Below are positions 13,624 through 21,889 of a DNA stretch of 33,227 nucleotides, piece by piece. This stretch comes from Thermoanaerobaculales bacterium (GTDB lineage: Bacteria; Acidobacteriota; Thermoanaerobaculia; Thermoanaerobaculales; Sulfomarinibacteraceae): assembly GCA_025456385.1 (NCBI GenBank), contig JALOKS010000003.1:1-33227 (forward strand). Reading direction: 5' to 3'. Each line of letters starts with the position of its first letter. Within the stretch, counting starts at the first letter, position 1. The position numbers and the translations under genes are program-made. The notes under the pieces were generated by a model. It was not told the origin of the DNA. It was given only the letters and a program-made list of their open reading frames with translations, and did no database searches.

Positions 13624-16600
13624 CTATCGTAGCAAGCGGTCCGCCGCCGGCCCGGTCGCTCCGCCGGGGCCGGCGTCGCCGGCGACGGCCTCGAGGAAGC
13701 GCAGGAGCTCGTCGAGGCCGGCGCCGTCGTCGGCGCCCGGCAGGCTCAGCTCGCCGCTCGGGCTCAGCCGCGCCTCCGGCCAGCCGCCGACCGCCTCGGC
13801 GAGGCCTTCGGGAGGCGCCGATGCGGCGTCGAAGCGCAGCTGCCAGCGGCGCCCACGGCGCGCCACCGAGATCGCGCCGGCGCGGCGGGCCAGCATGCGC
13901 ACCCGCTGCGCGCGAGCCAGCGATCCGAGCTGCGCCGGCGGCGGGCCGTAGCGATCGGCCATCTCGTCGACCAGGCGCGCAACCGCCTCCTCGCTGTCGC
14001 AGGCGGCCAACCTCTTGTAGAAGCTGAGGCGCAGGGCGGGCTCCGGCAGGTAGGCCTCCGGCAGCTGGAGGTCGAGGCCGAGGCGGAGCTCGACCTCGCG
14101 GCGCGACACGGCCGGCCGCCCCTCGAGCTCGGCCACGGCCTCCTCGAGGAGCTGACAGTAGGTCTCGAAGCCGACCGCCTCCATGAAACCGTGCTGCTCG
14201 GCCCCGAGCAGATTGCCCGCGCCGCGGATCTCGAGGTCGCGGGCCGCGATGCGGAAGCCGGCGCCGAGCGCGCAGAACTCCTGGATGGCGGCCAGCCGCG
14301 CCCGGGCGGTCGGGGTCAGCGGTTGGCCCGGCGGCACCAGGAAGTATGCGAAGGCCAGCCGCTCCGAGCGGCCGACCCGGCCGCGCAGCTGGTAGAGCTG
14401 GGCGAGGCCGAAGCGATCGGCGCGGTTGACGAGCAGGGTGTTGGCGTTGGGAATGTCGAGGCCGTTCTCGATGATCGCGGTGGCCAGCAGCACGTCGGCC
14501 TCGCCGTCGAGGAAGCTCTGCATCGCCCGCTCGAGGTGCCGCTCGGTCATCTGCCCGTGCGCCACGGCGACCCGCGCTTCGGGCACGACCCTCCGCAGCC
14601 AGTCCGCGAAGGCGCCGATCGAGCGCACCCGGTTGTGGACGAAGTACACCTGGCCGCGGCGCTCCATCTCGTAGAGAACCGCCTCGCGGACGATCTCCTC
14701 GGAGAACTCGATGACCGCCGTCTCCACCGCCTGGCGGTCGCGCGGCGGCGTCTCGATGATCGAGATGTCGCGCAGCCCGCTCAAGCTGAGGTTGAGGGTG
14801 CGGGGAATCGGGGTCGCCGACATCGCCACGACGTCGACCTCCGCGCGCAGGCGCTTCAGCCGCTCCTTCTGCGCCACTCCGAAGCGCTGCTCCTCGTCGA
14901 GGACGACGAGCCCGAGGTCGCGGAAGCGGACGCCGTCCCCGAGCAGCCGGTGGGTGCCGACGACGACGTCGACGCGGCCCTCCGCGAGGCCCTCGAGCAC
15001 CGCCCGCGCCTCGGCCGGCGACGAGAAGCGCGACAGCATGCGGGTCTCGACCGGAAAGCCCGCGAAGCGCCTCTGCAGCGTCGCGAGGTGCTGCTCGACC
15101 AGGATCGTGGTCGGGGCGAGCACGGCGACCTGCTTGCCTTCGAGGACGGTCTTGAAGGCAGCACGGATGGCGACCTCGGTCTTGCCGTAGCCGACATCGC
15201 CGCAGAGCAGCCGGTCCATGGGCCGCGGCGACTCCATGTCGGCCTTGATCTCCGCCACCGAGCGCTCCTGGTCCGGCGTCAGCTCGAACTCGAAGGCGTC
15301 CTCGAACTCGCGCTGCCACGGCGAGTCGGGGGAGAAGGCGAAGCCCTCCGCCGCGTGCCGCACGGCCGCCAGCCGGAGCAGCTCCGCGGCCATCTCGCGC
15401 ACCGCCTTCTTGACGCGCGACTTACGGCGGCTCCAGCTGCCGCCGCCGAGTCGGTCGAGGCGCGGGCTGACGTCGGCGTCGCCGGCGGCGTACTTCTGGA
15501 TCAGGTCCGCGCGCTCGACCGGTACCAGCAGCGAGTCGCCGCCGTGGTACTCGAGCGCGAGCATCTCGAGCTCGCGGCCTTCCACCGTGACCCGGCGGAA
15601 GCCGGTGAAGCGCCCGATGCCGTGATCCAGGTGGACCACGAGGTCCCCCGCCCGCAGGTCGCGGAGGTCGGACACGAAGGCGCTCGGCCCGCCGCGGCGC
15701 GGCCGCGGAGCGGGCGCCGCGGTGAGGTCGCGCCGGCCGTAGACGGCGAGGCCGCCGGGCCACACGAAGCCGCGCTGGACACCGCCCTCGGTGATCGCCA
15801 CCTCTCCCGGGAGAGCCGGAGCGGACGCCGGCTCGACGCCGCCGTCGCGCAGCAGGTGCGCGAAGCGGCGCCCCTCGCCGGCGGACGCGACGACCAGCAC
15901 CTGCGCCAGGTCCTGCGCACGGCGGGCGCGCAGAGTCGGCACCAGGTCCGGAAGGCGGCGTACAAAGCTCTCCGCCGGGGCGGTCGCGAGCCGCCGCCAC
16001 GCAGTCGTCGTGTCGAGGACCTCGAGCCTTTCGAGTCGCAGCTTGGCCGCTTCGACCGCGGGCCGCAGCTCCTCCGGGGAGCGCAGCAGCCTCTCCGGCG
16101 GGGGCAGCTCCATCGCCCGCTGGCTGAGCGCCCGCCACTCCCGCTCGACGAGCTGCCGCCAGCGCCCGAGCTCGCCGAGCACCTCGTCACGGTCGCAGAC
16201 GGTGATGTCCTGCGCCAGGTCGAGCCAGCCCACGGCGCCTCCGGCGAGGTGCAGAGCGCCCCACCACAGCCGCCGCTCGGCGCCGTCGAGCATCAGCCCC
16301 GCGAGCGCCGGCAGGTCGTCCTCGAGCATCGCCGCGACCTCGAGCCGGCGGTCGCCGCCGAAGGGATCGAGCGGCGGGATCGCGATCGACTCCAGGGGCT
16401 CTCCGCAGCTGCGCTGGGTCGGCGTGTCGAAGGCCCGGATCGACTCCAGCAGGTCGTCATCCAGCTGCAGCCGGACTCCCGAGGTGCCGCCGAGGTGGAG
16501 GTCGATGACCCAGCCGCGCACCGCGAACTCGCCGGCCTCCTCGACGAGGTCCACTCGACGGTAGCCGGCGCTGACCAGGCGGCGCGCGATCTCGCCGGGC

Positions 16601-17037
16601 TCGACCCGGGCGCCTGCCACGAGCCTGGTCGTGTGCTCGTCGACGAGCCCCGGCGCCGGCACCGGGGTGGCGAGCGCGCGCGCCGGCGCGACCACCAGGT
16701 CATAGGCGCCGCGGCCGATCCCGGCCAGCAGCTCGACCAGCCGCAGCCGCGCGTCGAGCGGCGGCTCGGCGCCGACGTAGGGGCTCGCGGTCTCGGCGGG
16801 GACGACCCCGACCCTGAGTCCGGGGGCCAGCAGCTCGAGGCCCGCCGCCAGGTCCTCGGCCTCGGCGACGTTCGGGGTCAGCACCAGCCCCAGCCGCGAC
16901 GGCCAGCCGTCCCGGGCGAGAGCGGCGAGGGCGAGCGACCGCGCCCCCGGCACCACGCCGCCCAGCGCCAGGCCTGACGCGCCGGCGGCGAGCTCGCGTG
17001 CGAGGGGGCCGAGGTCGGGGAGGGGGTAGCTCGTCAT
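13624..17037 (-). CDS. mfd: Transcription-repair coupling factor Mfd
   Basis: 1137 residues, the usual length. UvrB-like N-terminal domains come first (TPNVAEAEDLAAGLELL, AYDLVVAPARALATPVP). The RNA-polymerase-interacting CarD-like domain follows at about 460-515 (GDLVVHLDHGIGRFTGFRRV, LEYHGGDSLLVPVERADLIQKY). Then comes a RecG-like translocase with Walker A GDVGYGKTEVA (about 611-621), VLDEEQRFGVAQKE (about 712), MSATPIPRTLN, QLRGRVGRSERLAFAYF, and the C-terminal TRCF domain (LEIRGAGNLLGAEQHGFMEAVGFETYCQLLEEAV). It displaces RNA polymerase stalled at lesions and recruits UvrA. The ATG at 17037 is the first in-frame start after a gene-free stretch. A strong promoter is not obvious. It is followed by parvulin genes, a neighbourhood also common elsewhere in bacteria. 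Confidence 0.97.
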   Translation of the reverse strand: MTSYPLPDLGPLARELAAGASGLALGGVVPGARSLALAALARDGWPSRLGLVLTPNVAEAEDLAAGLELLAPGLRVGVVPAETASPYVGAEPPLDARLRLVELLAGIGRGAYDLVVAPARALATPVPAPGLVDEHTTRLVAGARVEPGEIARRLVSAGYRRVDLVEEAGEFAVRGWVIDLHLGGTSGVRLQLDDDLLESIRAFDTPTQRSCGEPLESIAIPPLDPFGGDRRLEVAAMLEDDLPALAGLMLDGAERRLWWGALHLAGGAVGWLDLAQDITVCDRDEVLGELGRWRQLVEREWRALSQRAMELPPPERLLRSPEELRPAVEAAKLRLERLEVLDTTTAWRRLATAPAESFVRRLPDLVPTLRARRAQDLAQVLVVASAGEGRRFAHLLRDGGVEPASAPALPGEVAITEGGVQRGFVWPGGLAVYGRRDLTAAPAPRPRRGGPSAFVSDLRDLRAGDLVVHLDHGIGRFTGFRRVTVEGRELEMLALEYHGGDSLLVPVERADLIQKYAAGDADVSPRLDRLGGGSWSRRKSRVKKAVREMAAELLRLAAVRHAAEGFAFSPDSPWQREFEDAFEFELTPDQERSVAEIKADMESPRPMDRLLCGDVGYGKTEVAIRAAFKTVLEGKQVAVLAPTTILVEQHLATLQRRFAGFPVETRMLSRFSSPAEARAVLEGLAEGRVDVVVGTHRLLGDGVRFRDLGLVVLDEEQRFGVAQKERLKRLRAEVDVVAMSATPIPRTLNLSLSGLRDISIIETPPRDRQAVETAVIEFSEEIVREAVLYEMERRGQVYFVHNRVRSIGAFADWLRRVVPEARVAVAHGQMTERHLERAMQSFLDGEADVLLATAIIENGLDIPNANTLLVNRADRFGLAQLYQLRGRVGRSERLAFAYFLVPPGQPLTPTARARLAAIQEFCALGAGFRIAARDLEIRGAGNLLGAEQHGFMEAVGFETYCQLLEEAVAELEGRPAVSRREVELRLGLDLQLPEAYLPEPALRLSFYKRLAACDSEEAVARLVDEMADRYGPPPAQLGSLARAQRVRMLARRAGAISVARRGRRWQLRFDAASAPPEGLAEAVGGWPEARLSPSGELSLPGADDGAGLDELLRFLEAVAGDAGPGGATGPAADRLLR

Positions 17038-17063
17038 GCTCTGGGCGCTCGGATCGAGGTGGT

Positions 17064-17096
17064 GAATTTTGAGTTTTGAGTTTTGAATTTTGAGTT
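17064..17096 (+). repeat. Heptad array (GAATTTT/GAGTTTT)
   Basis: 4.7 copies with an exact 7-bp period: GAATTTT, GAGTTTT, GAGTTTT, GAATTTT, GAGTT. The block is strikingly AT-rich for this genome. It begins 27 bp before the mfd ATG on the coding strand, so it falls in the mfd promoter or leader region. Confidence 0.85.
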
Positions 17097-17266
17097 GTGG
17101 CGGCCCAAGGCTGAAAGCCGGTCGCCGTGGTGATTTTCCCCCGTCGCCAGTGGCTCAGGAGCCACAGGGTGGCCCGTGTCAGCGCCCGAGCACGGCACCC
17201 GTCGCCAGATGTCGGAGCCTTCCGCGGCCGCAAGGTGCGGCGGAGGATCTACGAGCGGGCGCGGGG

Positions 17267-17299
17267 AACTCAAAACTCAAAACTCAAAACTGATAACTC
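17267..17299 (-). repeat. Inverted copy of the heptad array
   Basis: On the minus strand this reads as GAGTTTT units with period 7, the last copy being degenerate (GAGTTATCAGTTTT). It matches the array at 17064-17096 in opposite orientation, so the pair could form a long-range hairpin around the intervening 170 bp. Confidence 0.8.
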
Positions 17300-17368
17300 T
17301 GGCGAGCCATGCCTTCCGAGGTGAGTGCCTCGCCACATGCCCCGATCCGGCGAGCCTCAAACGGAGCC

Positions 17369-18589
17369 TCACACCATCTCGAGCAGGTGGCCCATCTTGA
17401 GCTTCTTGGTCTCGAGGTAGACCCGGCTGGTCTCGGTCGGCGGCACCTCGAGCGGCACCCGCTCCGCGATCTCGAGGCCGAAGCCGCGCAGGGCGCTGTA
17501 CTTCTTCGGGTTGTTGGTCATCAGCCGCAGGCGCCGGGCGCCGAGATCGACAAGGATCTGCGCGCCCGTTCCGTAGTCCCGCGGGTCGGCCTTGAAGCCG
17601 AGGTGGAGGTTGGCCTCGACCGTGTCCTCGCCCTGGTCCTGGAGCTCGTAGGCCCGCAGCTTGTTGAAGAGCCCGATGCCGCGCCCCTCCTGAAGCAGGT
17701 AGAGGAGGATCCCCGACCCCTCCTGGGCGATGCGCACCATCGCCGCCTCGAGCTGCGCCCCGCAGTCGCAGCGCCGCGAGCCGAAGACGTCGCCGGTGAG
17801 GCACTGCGAGTGCACCCGCACCAGGACCGGCTGCTCCGGGTCGATGGCACCCATCACCAGAGCCAGGTGCTCCTCGCCGGTCACCCGGTTGCGGTAGCCG
17901 AAGATGCGGAAGGGGCCCGCGTCGGTGGGCAGCTCCGGACCGGCGATCCGCTCGACCAGCTTCTCGGTACGCATGCGGTAGGCGATGAGGTCGGCGACGG
18001 TGAGGATGCCGAGGCCGTGCTCGGCGGCGAAGACCTGCAGCCGCGGCAGCCGTGCCATCTGCCCGTCCTCGTCCATGATCTCGCACAGCACTCCGGACGG
18101 CGTCAGGCCCGCCAGCCGCGCCAGGTCCACCGAGGCCTCGGTGTGCCCCGCCCGCTTGAGCACGCCGCCGCGCCGCGCCCGCAGCGGGAACATGTGGCCG
18201 GGGCGCCGCAGGTCCCCGGGCCGCGTCCGCGGATCCACCAGCACCCGCACCGTCGCCGCCCGGTCGTGGGCCGAGATGCCGGTCGTCGTGCCGTCCCGCG
18301 CTTCGACGCTGACGGTGAACGCGGTGCCGTGGCTCGAGGTGTTCTTCTCGACCATCAGGGGGAGCTCGAGCTCATCGCAGCGGTCCGGGGTCAGCGACAC
18401 GCAGATCAGACCGCGGCCGTGGCGCGCCATGAAGTTGATCGCCTCCGGGGTCACCATGTCCGCGGCGAAGATCAGGTCGCCCTCGTTCTCGCGGTCCTCG
18501 TCGTCGACGACGATGATCTGCTGCCCCCGGGCGAGACGGCCGACGGCCTCCTCGACGGTCATGAAGGCTCTCTCGGGACGATCGCTCAT
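17369..18589 (-). CDS. ribBA: Bifunctional DHBP synthase / GTP cyclohydrolase II (RibBA)
   Basis: 406 residues from the ATG at 18589, with GGAG 7 nt upstream. The RibB half (1-200) has the DHBP-synthase signature DDEDRENEGDLIFAAD (29-44), the substrate-binding RRPGHMFPLRA and the SGHTEA-type motif as AGHTEASVDLARLAG. The RibA half (about 206-406) has VRVHSQCLTGDVFGSRRCDCG with zinc ligands Cys263, Cys274 and Cys276, then LLYLLQEGRGIGLFNK and LMTNNPKKYSAL. It makes both riboflavin precursors, 3,4-dihydroxy-2-butanone 4-phosphate from ribulose 5-phosphate and diaminohydroxyribosylaminopyrimidine phosphate from GTP. No other rib gene is nearby, and no FMN riboswitch consensus is seen in the 168-bp upstream gap. 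Confidence 0.97.
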   Translation of the reverse strand: MSDRPERAFMTVEEAVGRLARGQQIIVVDDEDRENEGDLIFAADMVTPEAINFMARHGRGLICVSLTPDRCDELELPLMVEKNTSSHGTAFTVSVEARDGTTTGISAHDRAATVRVLVDPRTRPGDLRRPGHMFPLRARRGGVLKRAGHTEASVDLARLAGLTPSGVLCEIMDEDGQMARLPRLQVFAAEHGLGILTVADLIAYRMRTEKLVERIAGPELPTDAGPFRIFGYRNRVTGEEHLALVMGAIDPEQPVLVRVHSQCLTGDVFGSRRCDCGAQLEAAMVRIAQEGSGILLYLLQEGRGIGLFNKLRAYELQDQGEDTVEANLHLGFKADPRDYGTGAQILVDLGARRLRLMTNNPKKYSALRGFGLEIAERVPLEVPPTETSRVYLETKKLKMGHLLEMV

Positions 18590-18742
18590 ACGTGGACTCC
18601 TCGGGCCGCCCTCGCGCGCCGAGCACGCATGGTAGCCCGGCGGGCACCGCGGGGCAAGCGCGGCCCCCGGGGGCAGAGAGGCGGAGGGGCAGAGGGGCGG
18701 ACGGGCGGAGGACAGCGGTACTGGTACCTCGGCGGGCGGCGG

Positions 18743-18748
18743 TAAAAT
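18743..18748 (+). promoter_or_regulatory. Putative -10 element (TAAAAT) for the cysteine desulfurase gene
   Basis: TAAAAT stands out in a GC-rich gap and is followed by CGCGGGGCC (9 nt) and the GTG start at 18758. A start of transcription at or next to the GTG is implied. No convincing -35 hexamer. Upstream, 18680-18716 is a purine-rich run of GGCGGA/GGCAGA-like units. Confidence 0.45.
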
Positions 18749-18757
18749 CGCGGGGCC

Positions 18758-19933
18758 GTGACTGGCCGGGACGTGATCTACCTCGACTGCAACGCCTCGA
18801 CGCCCTGCGATCCGCGGGTGGTCGAGGCGATGCTGCCCTTCTTCACCGCGGTCGCCGCCAACCCGGCGAGCCGCAACCACCGCCCCGGCCGCGAGGCCCT
18901 CACCGCGCTCGAGGACGCTCGCGAGGTCGTCGCCCGCTGCGTCGGCGCCGGCTCTGCGACCGAGATCGTCTTCACGTCGGGCGCCAGCGAGGCCAACAAC
19001 CTCGCCCTGACGGGCGCCGCCGAGGCCCTCGCGCCGCGCCGCCGCCACCTCCTGACCCAGGCCACCGAGCACCCCTCGGTGCTCGAGCCGCTGCGCCGCC
19101 TCGCGGCCCGCGGCTGGGAGCTCACGGTCCTCGGCGTCGGCCGCGACGGCCGCGTTCGCCTCGACGAGCTCGCGGCGGCCCTGCGCGACGACACCGCCCT
19201 CGTCAGCCTGATGCTCGCCAACAACGAGACCGGCGCGGTACAGCCGGTTGCCGGGGCCGCCGTGCTCGCCCACCGCCGCGGCGCCGTCCTCCACTGCGAC
19301 GCGGCGCAGGGGGCCGGCAAGCTCCCGCTCGACGCCGCCGCCCTCGCCGCCGATCTCCTCACAGTCTCCGGCCACAAGGTCTACGGGCCGAAGGGCATCG
19401 GCGCGCTCTGCCTGCGGGGTGGCGCAGCGCTGCGGCCGGTTCCCCAGATTCTCGGCGGCGGGCACGAGGGCGGGCTCCGCTCGGGAACGCCGAACCTGCC
19501 GGGGGCGATCGGCCTGGCACGGGCCCTCGAGCTCGCCGCGGCGGAGCTGCCTGACGAGTCGGCCCGCGTCGCCGCGCTGCGCGACCGCCTCGAGCAGGTG
19601 CTCCTGGCCCGGCTCGACGGCTGCACGGTCAACGCCGCCGGAGCCCCGCGGCTGCCGGGGACCAGCAACCTCGGCTTTGCCGGTGTCGAGGGCGCCGCGC
19701 TCCTCGCCTCGTTGCCGGACGTCGCGGTCGGCACCGGCTCGGCCTGCGCCTCGAGCCACCCCGAGCCCTCGCCGGTGCTGCTCGCGATGGGCGTCGAGCG
19801 GGCGCTCGCGGCGTCCTCCCTCCGCCTCAGCCTCGGCCGCTTCACCACCGCTGCCGAGGTCGAGCGCGCGGCCGGCCGGATCGCCGACGAGGTCCTGCGC
19901 CTGCGCGCGCTGCGCCGCCGGCCGCGGGCCTGA
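18758..19933 (+). CDS. Cysteine desulfurase, NifS/IscS family (class V aminotransferase)
   Basis: 391 residues with a GTG start. It is a fold-type I PLP enzyme: YLDCNASTPCDPRVVEAML at the N-terminus, TSGASEANNLAL, ATEHPSVLEPL, LMLANNETGAVQPV, CDAAQGAGKLP, and the PLP lysine in SGHKVYGPKG (Lys207). RSGTPNLPGAIGLARA and the catalytic-cysteine loop GTGSACASSHPEPSPVL (Cys330) follow. This loop, with the SSH rather than SGxxxPS form, is of the NifS/IscS group I type. It moves sulfur from cysteine to Fe-S assembly or thio-modification partners. No iscU/iscR or mnmA is adjacent, so the recipient is unknown. NifS-like enzymes can also supply selenium from selenocysteine, but nothing here proves this. 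Confidence 0.93.
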   Translation: MTGRDVIYLDCNASTPCDPRVVEAMLPFFTAVAANPASRNHRPGREALTALEDAREVVARCVGAGSATEIVFTSGASEANNLALTGAAEALAPRRRHLLTQATEHPSVLEPLRRLAARGWELTVLGVGRDGRVRLDELAAALRDDTALVSLMLANNETGAVQPVAGAAVLAHRRGAVLHCDAAQGAGKLPLDAAALAADLLTVSGHKVYGPKGIGALCLRGGAALRPVPQILGGGHEGGLRSGTPNLPGAIGLARALELAAAELPDESARVAALRDRLEQVLLARLDGCTVNAAGAPRLPGTSNLGFAGVEGAALLASLPDVAVGTGSACASSHPEPSPVLLAMGVERALAASSLRLSLGRFTTAAEVERAAGRIADEVLRLRALRRRPRA

Positions 19934-19960
19934 GCCCCGGCCGGGCAGCCGCCGTTCTCC

Positions 19961-21148
19961 TCAGCCGTGGTCGTGGTACAGCAGCACGCCGGCGAGCCCG
20001 GCCTCGAAGGCCGCCACCTCGGCCCGCCAGCGGTCGAGCAGGGGATCCAGCGGCAGACCGTGCTCGAGCCGGCGCCGGTACTCGGGGGAGCCGGTGAGGA
20101 GGTCGACGGCCGGCACGGCGCTGACGAACTCGTAGGGCTCGGCACGCCAGGCGAAGTCCTCGGGGTGGCGCCCGCGCACCGCCCGCAGGAGCTCGAGGCC
20201 GAGCGCCACCGGCTCGAGGATCTCGCGGTCGACCACGTGCAGCTCGACGCCGGCGCAGACTGCGCCGGCGTGCTTGCCGAACTGAGGTCGGAAGCGGGCG
20301 GCGCGGAACGCGACGCCCGGGAGGCCGCGGGCGCGCAGCTGCGACACCACGCCCTCGGCGTCGAGCCAGGGCGCGCCGACGAGGTGGAAGGGCCGCGTCG
20401 TGCCGCGGCCCTCGGACAGGCTCGTCGCCTCGACCAGGCAGAGGCCGGGGTAGAGGGTCGCGGTCTCGAGGCTCGGCATGTTGGGGCTCGGTGGTACCCA
20501 GGGCAGGCCGGTGGCGTCCCACCACTGGCCGCGGCGCCAGCCGCGGCAGGGCACCACCGTCAGCTCGAGCCGAGGGTAGCGCTGGCGCTGCAGGAGCAGG
20601 GCGAGCTCGCCGAGCGTCAAACCGTGCCGCGCCGGCACCGGCAGCTGCGAGACGAAGCTCTCGCAGCCCGCCTCGACCAGCCCGCCCTCGCGGCGCAGGC
20701 CGCCGAGCGGGTTCGGGCGGTCGAGGACCACGAACTCGCGGCCCGCCCGCTCGCAGGCTGCCATCGCCGCGTCCATGGTCGCGGCGAAGGTGTAGTGGCG
20801 GCTGCCGATGTCGGGCAGGTCGACCACCACGACCTCGAGGTCGACGAGCTCGTGCGGGCCGGGCGCGAGGGACTCCGCGGTCCGGCCGTAGAGCGAGCGC
20901 ACCTCGCACCCGGTGAGCGGGTCGCGGGCGTCGCCGACCGCTTCCATGTCCTGGGCCACGCCGTCGAGCCCGTGCTCGGGCGCGAAGAGGCGGACCAGCG
21001 GCCCGAGGCCGGCCGCCGCGAGCACCCGCCGCGCCGGCTCGAGCTCGGCGGTGACCGCGGCCTGATTGGCGAGCAGCGCCCAGCGCCGGCCGCCCACCAC
21101 CTCCGGCGTCGCGACGAGCGCCTCGAGCCCGGTCTGCACCCTGCCCAT
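19961..21148 (-). CDS. DUF1343 family protein, NamZ-like exo-beta-N-acetylmuramidase
   Basis: 395 residues. The DUF1343 landmarks are all present: GRRWALLANQAAV, RLFAPEHGLDGVAQD, SLYGRT, VVVDLPDIGSRHYTFAATMDAAM, FVVLDRPNPLGG, WVPPSPNMPSLETATLYPGLCLVEATSLSEGRGTTRPFHLVGAPWL. The family includes NamZ, which removes terminal MurNAc from peptidoglycan fragments in cell-wall recycling. Most relatives are exported; this one starts MGRVQTGLEALVATPEVVGG with no signal peptide from the best ATG, so it appears cytoplasmic. A TAGGAT hexamer 6 nt before the ATG suggests a leaderless message. It is convergent with the cysteine desulfurase and divergent from msrA. Confidence 0.9.
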   Translation of the reverse strand: MGRVQTGLEALVATPEVVGGRRWALLANQAAVTAELEPARRVLAAAGLGPLVRLFAPEHGLDGVAQDMEAVGDARDPLTGCEVRSLYGRTAESLAPGPHELVDLEVVVVDLPDIGSRHYTFAATMDAAMAACERAGREFVVLDRPNPLGGLRREGGLVEAGCESFVSQLPVPARHGLTLGELALLLQRQRYPRLELTVVPCRGWRRGQWWDATGLPWVPPSPNMPSLETATLYPGLCLVEATSLSEGRGTTRPFHLVGAPWLDAEGVVSQLRARGLPGVAFRAARFRPQFGKHAGAVCAGVELHVVDREILEPVALGLELLRAVRGRHPEDFAWRAEPYEFVSAVPAVDLLTGSPEYRRRLEHGLPLDPLLDRWRAEVAAFEAGLAGVLLYHDHG

Positions 21149-21154
21149 TGGCGC

Positions 21155-21160
21155 ATCCTA
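21155..21160 (-). promoter_or_regulatory. Putative -10 element (TAGGAT) for the NamZ-like gene
   Basis: Minus strand TAGGAT is followed by GCGCCA (6 nt) and the ATG at 21148. It is separated by one base from a 19-bp-arm inverted repeat (21162-21211) that occupies the -35 region. Confidence 0.35.
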
Positions 21161-21161
21161 A

Positions 21162-21211
21162 CTCCGAAACGCCGCCCCGAAACCTCCGGATCTCGGGGCG
21201 GGATTTCGGAG
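21162..21211. repeat. Inverted repeat, 19-bp arms with two mismatches, between divergent genes
   Basis: The left arm 21162-21180 (CTCCGAAACGCCGCCCCGA) pairs with 21193-21211 except at two positions; the loop is 12 nt. It lies between the NamZ-like gene (leftward) and msrA (rightward), so it is not a terminator for either. It could be an operator or a mobile palindrome. Confidence 0.75.
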
Positions 21212-21259
21212 CGGGAAACCTTTTCCGGCTCTCCGGCATTACCACAGGGTGGAGGCGAC

Positions 21260-21889
21260 ATGAACCTACGACCCTTCGTTGTTCGACTCGGCGCCGTTGC
21301 AATCGGGGCCGCGATGGTGACGGCAGCGGCAGCGGCCCCTGCCGCGGCGGAGGACCGCCGGCCGACGGCCGTCGCGACCTTCGCCGGCGGCTGCTTCTGG
21401 TGCATCGAGGCCGACCTCGAGAAGCTCGAGGGCGTGCTCTCGGTGACCTCGGGCTACACCGGCGGGGAGACCGCGAACCCGAGCTACAAGGAGGTGTCGG
21501 CGGGCGCGACCGGGCACGCGGAGGCGGTGCGGGTCCTCTTCGACCCGGCGGTGATCTCGTACGACGAGCTGCTCCGCCATTTCTGGCGCTCGATCGACCC
21601 GACCGCCACAGACCGCCAGTTCTGCGACGTGGGCCGGCAGTACCGCAGCGCGATCTTCTACCACGACGAGGCCCAGCGCGAGGCCGCCGAGCGCTCGCGG
21701 GCCGAGCTCGAGCAGAGCAAGCCGTTCACGGAGCCGATCGTCACCGAGATCACCGCCGCGACCGAGTTCTACGCCGCCGAGGCCTCCCACCAGGACTACG
21801 CGAAGAAGAACCCGATCCGCTACCGCTACTACCGCAACGGCTGCGGCCGCGACCAGCGGCTCGCCGAGCTCTGGGGAGGCACGAAGTGA
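21260..21889 (+). CDS. msrA: Exported peptide methionine-(S)-S-oxide reductase MsrA
   Basis: 209 residues. The ATG follows GGAGG (21251-21255). A signal peptide (MNLRPFVVRLGAVAIGAAMVTAAAAAPAAAED) marks it as periplasmic or exported. The catalytic motif GGCFWC holds Cys45 and Cys48, followed by VTSGYTGGETANPSYKEVSAGATGHAEAVRV, HDPT-equivalent SIDPTATDRQFCDVGRQYRSAIFYH and ASHQDYAKKNP. A C-terminal cysteine (NGCGRD) could be a resolving residue. The enzyme repairs methionine-S-sulfoxide in proteins. It overlaps msrB by GTGA, so the two stereospecific reductases are co-made for envelope repair. Their electron donor is not in the window. The first cysteine is encoded as Cys, not selenocysteine. 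Confidence 0.95.
   Translation: MNLRPFVVRLGAVAIGAAMVTAAAAAPAAAEDRRPTAVATFAGGCFWCIEADLEKLEGVLSVTSGYTGGETANPSYKEVSAGATGHAEAVRVLFDPAVISYDELLRHFWRSIDPTATDRQFCDVGRQYRSAIFYHDEAQREAAERSRAELEQSKPFTEPIVTEITAATEFYAAEASHQDYAKKNPIRYRYYRNGCGRDQRLAELWGGTK

Larger units (their letters stand above)
17038..17368. other. Gene-free stretch with inverted 7-bp repeat arrays
   Basis: 331 bp between ribBA (upstream) and mfd (downstream), both read leftward. No frame here has coding character. It contains two AT-rich heptad arrays in opposite orientation (listed separately) separated by 170 bp of ordinary GC-rich sequence. It must also hold the mfd promoter unless mfd is read through from ribBA. No tRNA, riboswitch or terminator with a T-tract was recognised. 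Confidence 0.7.

Noticed and set aside
14191..16977. 928-codon open frame on the plus strand opposite mfd
   Set aside because: Antisense shadow of mfd. No start signals, no recognisable domain, low-complexity composition.
17097..17266. A small RNA or tRNA between the heptad arrays
   Set aside because: No cloverleaf, no terminator and no promoter could be recognised; the stretch looks like ordinary intergenic DNA.
18590..18757. FMN riboswitch upstream of ribBA
   Set aside because: None of the conserved FMN-aptamer segments could be found on the minus strand; the gap is mostly GC-rich and purine-biased.
21386..21410. MsrA as a selenoprotein
   Set aside because: The catalytic position in GGCFWC is encoded by TGC, a normal cysteine codon.
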